Below the pieces are notes generated by a model. That model worked only from the letters and a program-made list of their open reading frames with translations, searched no databases and had not been told where the DNA came from. Of a stretch of DNA of 64,000 nt, positions 54,256 to 64,000 are shown piece after piece; position 1 is the first letter of the stretch, and every line of letters starts with the position of its first letter. A program made the translations under genes and the position numbers. This DNA comes from Stenotrophomonas sp. Ste86 (GTDB lineage Bacteria > Pseudomonadota > Gammaproteobacteria > Xanthomonadales > Xanthomonadaceae). Location of the stretch: positions 124,001 through 188,000 of the forward strand of contig NZ_JALJRW010000004.1 in the NCBI RefSeq assembly GCF_024519465.1. The letters run 5' to 3'.

Positions 54256-54744
54256 ATGCACCACCGCCTCCGTACCTCCCTCACCGTCGCCCTGCTCGCC
54301 GGCACCGCCCTGGCCCTGGCCGCCTGCAACAGCGGCGTCGTCAAGCGCGTCTCGCCCCCGGCCGCCAGCGTCCAGCAGCTCACCGTGCGCGCCGATGGCG
54401 GCTGGGATATCGCCCTGCGGCTGCAGAACTTCAGCTCCATGCCCATGACCTTCGACAGCGTCAGCCTGACCCTCAGCGTCGGCGACGAAGCGGCCGGCAC
54501 CCTCACCACCCGCCCCGCCCTGTCCATCGGTGGCGTCTCCGCCGACGTCATCAACGTGCAGCTGCAGCCCAGCTCCAACGCCCGCCTGGTCGTCGCCGAT
54601 GCCCTCGCCGGCAACCGTACCCTCGCCTACGCGCTCAAGGGCACGGTCAGCGCCACCCCGCAGGAAAAGAAACAACGCAGCTTCGACGTCGACAACCACA
54701 GCACCCTCAACCAGGCCCCCGGCCTGCCCGGCGTGCTGCGCTGA
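54256..54744 (+). CDS. LEA-2-like lipoprotein
   Basis: 162 aa from ATG 54256 (AAGGA 9 nt upstream); the longer frame runs back through repeat copy C and is not real. A lipobox LAAC lies near residue 24. The mature part is an immunoglobulin-like beta sandwich: LRLQNFSSMPMTFDSVSLTL is typical of LEA type 2 / water-stress and hypersensitive-response proteins. It is probably anchored in the envelope; its role is unknown. 45 bp ahead of the acyl-CoA dehydrogenase gene. Confidence 0.75.
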   Translation: MHHRLRTSLTVALLAGTALALAACNSGVVKRVSPPAASVQQLTVRADGGWDIALRLQNFSSMPMTFDSVSLTLSVGDEAAGTLTTRPALSIGGVSADVINVQLQPSSNARLVVADALAGNRTLAYALKGTVSATPQEKKQRSFDVDNHSTLNQAPGLPGVLR

Positions 54745-54789
54745 CCGGCGCACTTCCCGTATCCCTTTGCACCTGATCGAGACCTGACG

Positions 54790-56583
<1,794 letters not shown>

Positions 56584-56754
56584 GCACCGCACCGGCCCAC
56601 CGACCCACCGACCCACGGTCGGTGGCCATTGGGCGATTCGATCCACCGACCAACGGTCACTGAATACCGCCACCGCTGTGACTCCGACAGGTGCCGACCG
56701 CTGGTTGGTACCACCGACACCCCATCTGGAGAAAAGCCCCCTTTTTGTTAAAGG

Positions 56755-56852
56755 GGGCGCGCCAACGGCGCGGGGTTTAGGTGGAATGCGCGGAACGCGG
56801 TCGCCACCGGCGGCCGCGTTGGGCGCGCCAACGGCGCGGGGTTCAGGTGGAA
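56755..56852 (+). repeat. Tandem 32-bp direct repeat upstream of the HNH gene
   Basis: Copies at 56755-56786 and 56821-56852 (31 of 32 identical; core GCGCGCCAACGGCGCGGGG), 66 bp apart. A hairpin GCCCCCTT/AAGGGGGC lies at 56736-56758 just before. Degenerate REP-like palindromes related to the GTAG family fill 56600-56700. Together with the hairpin at 56860 these occupy the gene-free stretch 56584-56937. Confidence 0.7.
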
Positions 56853-56859
56853 GGCCCAA

Positions 56860-56919
56860 CCGAATCGTTGCATTTTGTGTATGGGCGCAAGCGCCTATAC
56901 ACAAAATGCAACGATTCGG
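56860..56919. repeat. Near-perfect 60-bp palindrome (29-bp stem, AA loop) before the HNH gene
   Basis: Arms 56860-56888 and 56891-56919 are complementary at every position except one G-T pair, with only AA between. The outer 23 bp are AT-rich (CATTTTGTGTAT / ATACACAAAATG inside) and the inner 6 bp GC-rich. It ends 18 bp before ATG 56938. A TATAAG hexamer follows at 56921. Such a structure could extrude as a cruciform, fold as RNA in either direction, or be a binding or cleavage site for the neighbouring nuclease. Confidence 0.9.
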
Positions 56920-56937
56920 GTATAAGCTGTTTTCCCG

Positions 56938-57597
56938 ATGGAGACAGACACTACACGCTTAGGTCTGATCGATACCGGAGCCTCGTCCGCCCCGGTCGAC
57001 GAAGTGTCGCCCATTGCCACGCTGCATCGGCCCGGCAGCGTCCGCCTGCTCTCGCTGGATGCCCACGGCAGAGTCCTCGACTGGATCAACTGGCAGGATG
57101 CGGCCTGCCTCTACGCCCGTGATGCCGTCGCCTGGACCCTGGGCGATCCCTGCCTGCACATCCATGGTGGCATCAGCCGCCTGACCGGCACGCGCAGCGG
57201 CATGGACCTGCACCCGATCATCGCCGCGCGCGGCCACGCCCGTTCACGGTCGCTCGATCCCACCCCCAATTTGTCCAACCAGGCGCTGTTCGCCCGCGAT
57301 GCGCACCTGTGCCTGTACTGCGGCCAACAGTTCCACCGCCCCCAACTGACCCGCGACCACGTCATGCCGATCTCCAAGGGCGGCCTGGATGTCTGGGAGA
57401 ACGTGGTCAGCGCCTGCTTCCACTGCAACTCGCGCAAGAGCGACCGCACCCCGCAGCAGGCCGGCATGCCGCTGCTGGCGGTGCCGTACCGGCCCAGCTG
57501 GATCGAGCACATGATCCTGTCCAACCGCAACATCCTGGCCGACCAGATGGCGTTCCTGCGGGCACAGCTGCCCAAACGCTCCAAACTGGCCGCCTAG
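56938..57597 (+). CDS. HNH endonuclease
   Basis: 219 aa. N-terminal half (about 1-110) of unknown fold; C-terminal HNH/zinc-finger nuclease: CLYCGQQF, LTRDHVMPISKGG (His-His pair region), WENVVSACFHCNSRKSD. The two CxxC pairs bind structural zinc. No ribosome site precedes ATG 56938; the region is compressed against the large hairpin. A homologue next to dxs is common in xanthomonads, so it may be resident rather than mobile; target unknown. Confidence 0.87.
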   Translation: METDTTRLGLIDTGASSAPVDEVSPIATLHRPGSVRLLSLDAHGRVLDWINWQDAACLYARDAVAWTLGDPCLHIHGGISRLTGTRSGMDLHPIIAARGHARSRSLDPTPNLSNQALFARDAHLCLYCGQQFHRPQLTRDHVMPISKGGLDVWENVVSACFHCNSRKSDRTPQQAGMPLLAVPYRPSWIEHMILSNRNILADQMAFLRAQLPKRSKLAA

Positions 57598-57709
57598 CCT
57601 GCGACCAACTGACGCAGGCACCGTCACCGTTTAGTCACTGAAAAGGCGGTTTGCTTGCCCCACCCGTATTTGGGGGGGAAAATAGGCGCTCAGAAGAAGC
57701 GCGATAAAC

Positions 57710-59620
57710 ATGATCGATTCCGCACGCTATCCCCGCCTGTCGCGCATCCAGTCACCGGATGACCTGCGCAGGTTCGACGAGTCCGAACTCCCCGCCATCG
57801 CGGATGAACTGCGTGCCTACCTGATCGAATCGGTCGGCAAGAGTGGCGGCCATTTCGGCGCCGGGCTGGGCGTGATCGAACTGACCGTCGCGCTGCACTA
57901 CCTGTACCAGACCCCGGTCGACCAGCTGGTCTGGGACGTGGGTCACCAGACCTACCCGCACAAGATCCTTACCGGCCGCCGCGACGAGATCCATACCGTC
58001 AAGCAGAAGGACGGCGTGGCGCCGTTCCCCAAGCGCGAGGAAAGCGAATTCGACACGTTCGGCGTCGGCCATTCCTCAACCTCGATCTCGGCCGCGCTCG
58101 GCATGGCCATCGCGCGCCAGCAGCAGGGCGACGACCGCAAGGTGGTGGCGGTGATCGGCGACGGCGCGATGACCGCCGGCATGGCCTACGAGGCGCTCAA
58201 CCATGCCGGTGGCATGGACAGCGAACCGAACCTGCTGGTGATCCTCAACGACAACAACATGTCCATCTCCGAGGCCGTCGGCGGGCTGACCAAGATGCTC
58301 GGCCGCGCCACCGGCAGCCGCACGCTCAACGCGCTGCGCGAAGGCGGCAAGAAGATCCTCGGCGACAAGAAGAACAACCCCACCGCGCGTTTCGTCAAGC
58401 GCTGGGAAGAACACTGGAAGGGCATGTTCGTGCCGTCCACGTTCTTCGAGGAGATGGGCTTCCACTACACCGGCCCGATCGACGGCCACGATGTGCCGGC
58501 ACTGGTGGCCACGCTGAAGACGCTCAAGGGCCTCAAGGGCCTCAAGCTGCTCCACGTGATGACCACCAAGGGCAAAGGGTATGAGCGCGCCGAGGGCGAC
58601 CAGATCGGCTACCACGCCGTCGGCCCGTTCGATCCGGACAAGGGCCTGGTCTCCAAGGGCGGCGCCAAGAAGCCAACCTACACCGATGTGTTCAGCGACT
58701 GGCTGTGCGATGCCGCCGCCGCCGAACCCAAGCTGATGGGCATCACCCCGGCGATGCGCGAAGGCTCGGGCCTGGTGCGTTTCAGCAAGGAATACCCGGA
58801 GCGCTACTTCGACGTGGCCATCGCCGAGCAGCATGCAGTGACGTTGGCGGCGGGCATGGCCACCCAGGGCGCCAAGCCGGTGGTGGCGATCTATTCCACC
58901 TTCCTGCAGCGCGCGTATGACCAGTTGGTCCACGACGTGGCGGTGCAGCAACTGGACGTGCTGTTCGCGATCGATCGCGCCGGCGTCGTCGGGCCCGATG
59001 GCGCCACCCACGCGGGCAACCTCGACCTGAGCTTCCTGCGCTGCGTGCCGCACATGGTGGTGATGGCCCCGGCCGATGAAGCCGAATGCCGACAGATGCT
59101 GAGCACCGGCCTGCGTTACGCCGGTCCGGCCGCGGTGCGCTATCCGCGCGGCAGCGGCACCGGCGTGGCCGCCGGCACCGACCTGTCCACGCTGGAGATC
59201 GGCAAGGCCGACCTGCGCGTGCAGGGCAGCCGAGTGGCGCTGCTTGCCTTCGGCAGCACCGTGCCGGCCGCCGAAGCGGTGGGTCGCGAACTGGGCCTGA
59301 GCGTGGTCAACATGCGCTTCATCAAGCCGCTCGACCGCACCCTGCTGCTCGAACTCGCGCGCACCCACGATGGCTTTGTCACCATCGAAGACAACGTGGT
59401 GGCCGGTGGCGCCGGCTCCGGCGTGGCCGAGCTGTTCAATGCCGAGGACGTGCTCAAGTCGATCCTGCACCTGGGCCTGCCCGACAGCTTCCAGCACCAT
59501 GCCAGCCGCGAAGACCTGCTTGCCGAAGCCGGTATCGATGCGGTCGGCATCCGCGCGGCGGTGCTCAAGCGCTGGCCGGCGCTGGCCGGGCAGTCCCATC
59601 CGCTCAGCGCTGCGGGCTGA
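57710..59620 (+). CDS. dxs: 1-deoxy-D-xylulose-5-phosphate synthase
   Basis: 636 aa. Thiamine-diphosphate enzyme that commits pyruvate and glyceraldehyde-3-phosphate to the MEP isoprenoid pathway. [15 protein letters not shown], the TPP/Mg motif [21 protein letters not shown], the [12 protein letters not shown] and [15 protein letters not shown] motifs are present. A leader with a G7 homopolymer (57672-57678) precedes the start. It is followed by REP palindromes. Confidence 0.96.
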   Translation: MIDSARYPRLSRIQSPDDLRRFDESELPAIADELRAYLIESVGKSGGHFGAGLGVIELTVALHYLYQTPVDQLVWDVGHQTYPHKILTGRRDEIHTVKQKDGVAPFPKREESEFDTFGVGHSSTSISAALGMAIARQQQGDDRKVVAVIGDGAMTAGMAYEALNHAGGMDSEPNLLVILNDNNMSISEAVGGLTKMLGRATGSRTLNALREGGKKILGDKKNNPTARFVKRWEEHWKGMFVPSTFFEEMGFHYTGPIDGHDVPALVATLKTLKGLKGLKLLHVMTTKGKGYERAEGDQIGYHAVGPFDPDKGLVSKGGAKKPTYTDVFSDWLCDAAAAEPKLMGITPAMREGSGLVRFSKEYPERYFDVAIAEQHAVTLAAGMATQGAKPVVAIYSTFLQRAYDQLVHDVAVQQLDVLFAIDRAGVVGPDGATHAGNLDLSFLRCVPHMVVMAPADEAECRQMLSTGLRYAGPAAVRYPRGSGTGVAAGTDLSTLEIGKADLRVQGSRVALLAFGSTVPAAEAVGRELGLSVVNMRFIKPLDRTLLLELARTHDGFVTIEDNVVAGGAGSGVAELFNAEDVLKSILHLGLPDSFQHHASREDLLAEAGIDAVGIRAAVLKRWPALAGQSHPLSAAG

Positions 59621-59627
59621 GGTACGG

Positions 59628-59755
59628 CAGCCGACCAACGGTCGGCTCTACGCGGAACGAGCGGTCGACCAACGGTCGGCTCTACCGGGAACGAGCAGCC
59701 GACCAACGGTCGGCTCTACGCGGAACGAGCGGTCGACCCGCGGTGGGGTCGATGC
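59628..59755 (-). repeat. Four GTAG/REP palindromes after dxs
   Basis: Reversed units at 59628-59651, 59661-59685, 59696-59719 and a degenerate fourth from about 59729. Spacers GCGGAACGAG-like repeat between them, so the array grew by tandem duplication of unit plus spacer. Confidence 0.88.
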
Positions 59756-59766
59756 CCGACGTCGAA

Positions 59767-59791
59767 AGGCCGCGTCCCATCGACGCGGCCT
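59767..59791. terminator. Hairpin between convergent dxs and the small DUF2188-like gene
   Basis: AGGCCGCGTC-CCAT-CGACGCGGCCT-type stem without a T tract; it lies between converging genes and probably limits read-through. Confidence 0.45.
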
Positions 59792-59825
59792 CCTGGTTTG
59801 CGGTCTGTCCTGCGCCGCGCTGGCC

Positions 59826-60029
59826 TCAGCCGTAGCGCACCGCCTCCACGTAGGCCCCGCTCGCCTCCACCCGCACCGAACTGCGGTGGCCGGTCTCGGC
59901 ATGGTGCAGGCGCGCCAGCGCATCGGCGAAATCAAAGGCTTTGGCGCTGTCGTTGAAACGGAACGACTCCAGCTTGTCCGGATGCAGCACCCGCCACAGG
60001 CGGTGTTCCAGTTGCAGGCGGATCAACAT
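59826..60029 (-). CDS. Small DUF2188-like protein (67 aa), paralogue 1
   Basis: 67 aa from ATG 60029 with GAGAG about 7 nt upstream. Sequence MLIRLQLEHRLWRVLHP then FDFADALARLHHAETGHRSS and VEAVRYG. It is clearly paralogous to the 68-aa gene at 62564-62770: both start MLI, share FDFADALAR.HHAETG and end (V/L)(E/D)AVRYG. The family is probably DUF2188-like, a small beta-alpha protein of unknown function. Confidence 0.7.
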   Translation of the reverse strand: MLIRLQLEHRLWRVLHPDKLESFRFNDSAKAFDFADALARLHHAETGHRSSVRVEASGAYVEAVRYG

Positions 60030-60201
60030 GCGGTGCTCTCTCCATGAGGCGGCATATCGGGCGAGGCCGGCGCCCGCCATCGCGACGGACGCTGCCCCTG
60101 TCATTGGTGAAGCCGGGACTTCCCGCTCCGGACAATACCCAATCAAAAGTGTGATCTGTATCAGATTTTTCTGATTTAGCGCATCACTTGAACCAGACGG
60201 A

Positions 60202-60738
60202 TCAATTGACTTGGAATTGGCCGCGGCAGCCGCCGTCCACCCAGACGCCCGTCCGGTCCCAGCCCCAGGTGCGCCCCTCGATGCAGGCAGTGCGCGAGGT
60301 CTGGCGCACCAGTCGCGCGTCCCGACGGACATTGGCGACGCAGCGCTGACGGCGATGATCATTGGAATCGCAGGTCAGGATCTGGCCGCGACCGCCGCCA
60401 TTGTTGCCCCAGCCGCCGCCGCCGCCATTCCAATGACCACCGCGGCCGCCTTCGGCGATGAACTCGGCCCGGCAGCCCTGGGTCACCCAGACACCGCCAC
60501 GGGCCTGGCCCCAGGTCTGGCCCTCCACGCAGGGCGTCCCCGAAATCTGCCGCACCAGGCGTGCGCGTCCCTCCAGCGGACACTGCTGGGTGCGGCCCTT
60601 GTTCGACTCGCAGCGCACCGGCCCGCTGTTGTACCCGTCATCGCGATAGCGGTCGTACTGCTGCGCGTGCGCGGTGGCGCCCAACAGCAGCATCGAGGGC
60701 AGCAGCGCCCACAGCCATTTGTGCTTTCCGTGCCCCAT
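60202..60738 (-). CDS. Exported DUF3011 protein with two repeat modules
   Basis: 178 aa from ATG 60738, chosen because AGGAG lies 7 nt upstream; signal peptide ends ATAHAQ. Two DUF3011 modules, each beginning with a cysteine after a short basic run, carry LVRQ.S.T.C.EG.TWG and a GVWV...GCR.(E/Q)F end (about 50-95 and 125-175), separated by a Gly/Asn-rich linker. Four cysteines per module may form disulfides. Such proteins occur in xanthomonads and plant-associated bacteria; function unknown. Confidence 0.82.
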   Translation of the reverse strand: MGHGKHKWLWALLPSMLLLGATAHAQQYDRYRDDGYNSGPVRCESNKGRTQQCPLEGRARLVRQISGTPCVEGQTWGQARGGVWVTQGCRAEFIAEGGRGGHWNGGGGGWGNNGGGRGQILTCDSNDHRRQRCVANVRRDARLVRQTSRTACIEGRTWGWDRTGVWVDGGCRGQFQVN

Positions 60739-60862
60739 TGCCTTGCTCCTCATGCCTGCCTCATAACCGTGTGTGGTGGTGGCGCACAGGATGTGGCAAA
60801 GCGCCCGCGCGCGACATAGGCCGAAAGTCGCTGATTTCATGCCCTATTTAGGTAACCGACGC

Positions 60863-62035
60863 TTACCTGACTGGGGGTGCCTGGGCTAGGTCACATCCGA
60901 TTTGCGCCGCCACCGGGCCAGAGCTAGCGCGCGCGACGGTCTCCAGATCGCCGCGCATTTCCGCCAGCATCTGCACGACCGAGCCCGCCACCAACATTCG
61001 CTGCGCCGCCGCCGCGCTCTCTGCCGCGCGCGCGACCATCCCCTGTTCGTGGACCTGCACTGCCGCACGCCAGTCCGGGGTGCACAGTGCGTCGGCCAGG
61101 TCGGCCGCATCGCGCAACGCCAGGTTGGCGCCCTCCCCTGCCGGGGGCATCACGTGCGCCGCATCGCCAATCAGGGTCACCGCGCTGCGGTGGTCCCAAC
61201 GGTGCCCGACCGGCAGCATGTGGATCGGCCACGGCCGCACTGCGGCGTCGGCCTCGGCGATCAGACGGCGCAGGTCCGGGTGCCAGTCCGCGAAATGCGC
61301 AAGCAGGCTCTCCCGCGTTTCCCGGGGTGCGGGTGCACCGTCGGCGAGCACCTGCGGCAGCGAGGCATACACGCGCACCCGGGCGTCGGCGTTGCGCTGG
61401 GCGAACAGCGTCCGCGCGCCGCCCTTGGCGACCAGCGTGCCCCGTCCTACCAGCGCCGCCAGCTGTGGATGGTCGACATCCACATTGCGCAGCGACAGTT
61501 CGTACAGACTGATGCCGGCGTGCCGCGGCCGCACGTCGGTGAGCAGCGGGCGCAGCCTGGACCAGGCGCCGTCGGCGCCCACGGCCAGATCGAAACGCTC
61601 GATCACCCCGTTGCCGAACTGCAGCACGACCTCCTTCCCGTCGACCACCGCCTCGCGCAGTGCGTGGCCCCAGCGCACGCAATCGGCCGGCAATGCGCCC
61701 AGCAGCAGGTCGCGCAGGTGGCCGCGGTCGATCTCCGGACGGTCGCCCTCCAGACCGTCGTCGTCCAGCAGCAGCCGGCCCTGCGCGTCGAACATGCGCA
61801 GGCCCTGGTCCTCATAGCGCGCCAGCTGTTGGAAGCGCTCGAACAGCCCGGCGCTGCGCAGCGCCGCCTGCCCGGTCGCCGCGTGGAGATCAAGCATGCC
61901 GCCCTGCCCACGGGTATCGGGCCCGGCATCGGCTTCAAACAACTGGAACGGGATGCCGGCCTGGTGCAACCGGCAGCCCAGCAGCAGCCCGGCAGGACCG
62001 GCGCCGACGACCGCGATGCGGGGAAGAAGGGACAC
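60863..62035 (-). CDS. FAD-dependent monooxygenase, Tet(X)-like
   Basis: 390 aa from GTG 62035 (GGAG 7 nt upstream); ATG 62059 would place coding sequence over an operator. FAD motifs: IAVVGAGPAGLLLG (N-terminal dinucleotide fold), RGQGGMLDLHAATGQAAL, PEIDRGHLRDLLL and VTLIGDAAHVMPPAGEGAN. The GMLDLH..TGQ and EIDR..LR stretches resemble Tet(X)-type tetracycline-modifying hydroxylases, but many aromatic monooxygenases share the fold. The divergent MarR gene implies induction by a small aromatic compound. Resistance is inference. Confidence 0.82.
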   Translation of the reverse strand: MSLLPRIAVVGAGPAGLLLGCRLHQAGIPFQLFEADAGPDTRGQGGMLDLHAATGQAALRSAGLFERFQQLARYEDQGLRMFDAQGRLLLDDDGLEGDRPEIDRGHLRDLLLGALPADCVRWGHALREAVVDGKEVVLQFGNGVIERFDLAVGADGAWSRLRPLLTDVRPRHAGISLYELSLRNVDVDHPQLAALVGRGTLVAKGGARTLFAQRNADARVRVYASLPQVLADGAPAPRETRESLLAHFADWHPDLRRLIAEADAAVRPWPIHMLPVGHRWDHRSAVTLIGDAAHVMPPAGEGANLALRDAADLADALCTPDWRAAVQVHEQGMVARAAESAAAAQRMLVAGSVVQMLAEMRGDLETVARASSGPVAAQIGCDLAQAPPVR

Positions 62036-62056
62036 TAAAGGTCTCCGGGGCTTTAA

Positions 62057-62092
62057 CATAGGCTCCTATGATTATCATCATAGGCCCCTATG
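62057..62092. promoter_or_regulatory. Twin MarR-type operators
   Basis: Two near-identical 14-bp palindromes, CATAGGCTCCTATG (62057-62070) and CATAGGCCCCTATG (62079-62092), centres 22 bp (two helical turns) apart, between the divergent monooxygenase and marR genes. The arrangement fits cooperative binding of MarR dimers on one DNA face. Confidence 0.85.
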
Positions 62093-62113
62093 TCAAATAC
62101 CCGGAGTGAACGC

Positions 62114-62551
62114 ATGGACCGCCCCGACCCGAGGAACGTGCCGTCCTTCCTGATCAAGCGGGTGGCGCGCGAGCTGACCCGGATGGCCGAAACCAAGCTG
62201 CGCCCGCTTGACCTGGGCATGGCCAGCCTGCCGGTGCTCGAAGCCCTCCGCCAGGGCAAGGCGGCCACCCAGTCCGAGCTGGCGCGGCTGCTACGCGTCG
62301 AACAGCCCTCGATGGCGCAGACCCTGGCACGGCTGGAGCGCGATCAGCTGATCCTCCGCTCCCCGGACCCACACCGCCCGCGCGCGCAGCGCATCGAACT
62401 CACCCCGCTTGCGCTGCAGCGATTGCCGCAGGCGCGCGAAATCCTCAACGAAGGCAATACCCGGATGCTGGCCGGCTTCAGCGTGGACGAAACCATGCTG
62501 CTGGCCACGTTCCTGCAGCGGCTCAGCGCCAACCTGGATCGCGACGCGTAA
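62114..62551 (+). CDS. MarR-family transcriptional regulator
   Basis: 145 aa from ATG 62114 (GGAG 7 nt upstream; ATG 62090 lies inside an operator). Winged-helix MarR fold: SELARLLRVEQPSMAQTLARL recognition region, then the wing (PDPHRPRAQRIELTP) and C-terminal dimerisation helices. Probably represses itself and the divergent flavin monooxygenase through the twin operators. Confidence 0.92.
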   Translation: MDRPDPRNVPSFLIKRVARELTRMAETKLRPLDLGMASLPVLEALRQGKAATQSELARLLRVEQPSMAQTLARLERDQLILRSPDPHRPRAQRIELTPLALQRLPQAREILNEGNTRMLAGFSVDETMLLATFLQRLSANLDRDA

Positions 62552-62563
62552 CGCGCAAGCGCG

Positions 62564-62770
62564 TCATCCGCCGTAGCGGACCGCGTCAAGGAAGTTCTCC
62601 AACGCCTCCACGCGCACCGCACTGACCACGCCGGTTTCGGCGTGGTGCTCACGCGCCAGCGCGTCGGCAAAATCGAACGCCGTCGCGCCGCTCGCAAATG
62701 CGATCGGGTCCGGACGGGTCGGGTGAATCACCTGCCAGTGGTGGTCCTGGCACTGCACCTTGATCAACAT
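62564..62770 (-). CDS. Small DUF2188-like protein (68 aa), paralogue 2
   Basis: 68 aa from ATG 62770 with AGGAG 8 nt upstream. MLIKVQCQDHHWQVIHP..., then FDFADALAREHHAETG and a conserved VRVEA...DAVRYGG end. Its 67-aa paralogue lies 2.5 kb away (59826-60029). It converges with marR. Confidence 0.7.
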   Translation of the reverse strand: MLIKVQCQDHHWQVIHPTRPDPIAFASGATAFDFADALAREHHAETGVVSAVRVEALENFLDAVRYGG

Positions 62771-62906
62771 GCTGATGGCTCCTGCTACGGCATCGGGCGT
62801 TCCATCCCTTGATCAGCACCATACGTCCGGCAGCAACGCCGGGATATCGGATTCGTCTGAAATCAGGACGCCTCTGACCGGCTGAAGCGGCGTCCCCTGA
62901 TGGCGG

Positions 62907-63965
62907 TCAGCCGCCCGTGCCGAGGAACGCGAACGGTGCCGACGGCTGGAACTGCCCCAGCGCATCACCGGAGAACACATTGCGCTGGTCGGCGCCCAGG
63001 TCGAGCTTGAGCACGCGCGCGCCCTTGGAGAAATCGGCCTTGTTTAGATCCACCCAGAACGTATTGGGGGTCAGCGCTGACTCGAAGAAGTACAGCCTGC
63101 GCTTGTGGTCGGCCACGGTGCGCCATCGCGTGGAAGAAATATTGGGCTCATCCGGCGTGGTGATCCCAAAGGGCACCGACACGTTGCGGATAACGCTGAA
63201 GACACTGGCCAGCGCCACCACCGGGTCCTCGGCCTTGGGAATCGCATGAATGTAGAACCGGGCACGCGCGAAACGATCGGCGGAGCGGTTGGTGCCAGGC
63301 AGCATCACCGTGCCGCCGATCTGCTGCCAGTACGCGTCGAGCGCCAGTTGCTGCGCAAACACCGGCGAGTTGGTCATCACCTGGTAGGCGCGATCGTGGT
63401 GAATCACCTGCCGGCCATCGACGTACTCGACGATCGCACTGTCGCCGCTGGCATCGGACAGGGACAGATGCAGTGTCGCCAGCCGCGACTCGCCCGGCAG
63501 TTTGTCGGTCACCAGTGAATACGGCTCGCGCTGCAGTGCCGCCACCGCCTCGGCAACGGTGGCGAAATTGTCGAGCATGTACTGCGCCCACAACGAGATG
63601 GCCAGGCCTGGCTTGCGGCCGCGCTGCGCGGGGTATTCCGACTCGGCCAGCCATAGCAGGTTGGCCGACAGACCGGCCTCGTTGAGCCCATCGGTGGTGG
63701 AAATGTCGTAGCCGCTGGCGACCACGCTGCCGTACTTTGCCGTCCAGCGGATCGACTGCGGGCCGGCCTGCCCGGTGCGCGTGATGCCGCGCGGCAGTAC
63801 CCACAGGTTGGTGGCGATATCGCTCTTCCAGTCCATCGAGCGCGCCGTGATCACATCCTGGTTGTCACCCAGGTAGACGACCCGCGTGCACGCGTCCACC
63901 GGGGGCGCGGCGCAGACCAACGCGAGGGCAAGCAGGGAAATGCGCATACATGCGAATGACGTCAT
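62907..63965 (-). CDS. Exported choloylglycine hydrolase / penicillin V acylase-family Ntn amide hydrolase
   Basis: 352 aa from ATG 63965 (AGGAG 7 nt upstream). A signal peptide (residues 1-25, ending PVDA) exposes Cys26 as the mature N-terminus, followed by TRVVYLGD. Catalytic-site residues: ARSMDW (Asp), GLNEAGLSANLLWL (Asn), VMTNSPVF (Asn) and an ARARF arginine region. All nucleophile and oxyanion residues of the Ntn family are present, so it should hydrolyse linear amides (bile salts, penicillin V or acyl-homoserine lactones) in the periplasm. Substrate not determinable. Confidence 0.88.
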   Translation of the reverse strand: MTSFACMRISLLALALVCAAPPVDACTRVVYLGDNQDVITARSMDWKSDIATNLWVLPRGITRTGQAGPQSIRWTAKYGSVVASGYDISTTDGLNEAGLSANLLWLAESEYPAQRGRKPGLAISLWAQYMLDNFATVAEAVAALQREPYSLVTDKLPGESRLATLHLSLSDASGDSAIVEYVDGRQVIHHDRAYQVMTNSPVFAQQLALDAYWQQIGGTVMLPGTNRSADRFARARFYIHAIPKAEDPVVALASVFSVIRNVSVPFGITTPDEPNISSTRWRTVADHKRRLYFFESALTPNTFWVDLNKADFSKGARVLKLDLGADQRNVFSGDALGQFQPSAPFAFLGTGG

Positions 63966-64000
63966 GGTCGTCTCCTGACAGGTCAATGGGCCGCCGCGCC

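Overview
The window reads as a chromosomal segment of a gamma-proteobacterium of the Xanthomonadaceae, most probably Stenotrophomonas or a close relative. The grounds are high GC with strong codon bias throughout, xanthomonad gene neighbourhoods (pyrC-M23 peptidase; MTA/SAH deaminase-like hydrolase-ubiG-gph; trmJ/suhB; nnr-tsaE-amiC-mutL with queG divergent; HNH-dxs), and about twenty intergenic copies of a short palindrome beginning GTAG that resembles the SMAG/REP repeats described from S. maltophilia. There is no rRNA operon, prophage, transposase or CRISPR array, and most of the window is core chromosome.

Layout. 1-5.5 kb: 3' end of dihydroorotase, an exported M23 peptidase, then a minus-strand operon of amidohydrolase, ubiG, gph and a phytoene-synthase-like gene. 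5.7-7.5 kb: efp and its modification enzyme epmB, divergent. 7.5-12.3 kb: trmJ, a PhnD-like periplasmic binding protein and a GGDEF/EAL protein on the minus strand, with suhB divergent from trmJ. 12.7-16.3 kb: htpX, gluQ, phaB-like reductase, phaR. 16.4-29.4 kb: envelope proteins (TraB/GumN, DUF1684 lipoprotein, M48 protease, SUMF1-domain lipoprotein) and DNA, cell-wall and tRNA maintenance genes (mutL, amiC, tsaE, nnr, queG, xseA). 29.6-38.4 kb: rnd, small secreted proteins (one frameshifted), a serine hydrolase, a TonB-dependent receptor and a chemoreceptor with a sigma-28-like promoter. 38.8-45.2 kb: tRNA-Ala(CGC) and tRNA-Phe(GAA), each with a promoter and terminator, several small membrane or zinc-ribbon proteins, an MDR oxidoreductase, an AraC/MFS divergent pair and a lipocalin.

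45.2-53.5 kb holds the most system-like accessory block: five minus-strand genes encoding an STN-containing TonB receptor, a FecI-type sigma factor, a FecR-type anti-sigma factor, an exported amidohydrolase fused to a beta-sandwich domain, and an exported M20 amidase. It looks like a self-regulated sense, import and hydrolyse unit for an unidentified amide substrate. 53.5-64 kb: dispersed palindromic repeats, an LEA-2-like lipoprotein, an acyl-CoA dehydrogenase, a long hairpin just upstream of an HNH nuclease, dxs, two paralogous 67-68 aa proteins, a DUF3011 protein, a Tet(X)-like flavin monooxygenase divergent from a MarR regulator with twin operators, and an exported Ntn amide hydrolase.

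Three kinds of repeat occupy the non-coding DNA: the GTAG palindromes, mostly at gene 3' ends; a roughly 110-bp palindromic element present three times; and single structured elements at 1.6 kb and 56.9 kb. All calls rest on reading the sequence and on family knowledge; no database search was possible.
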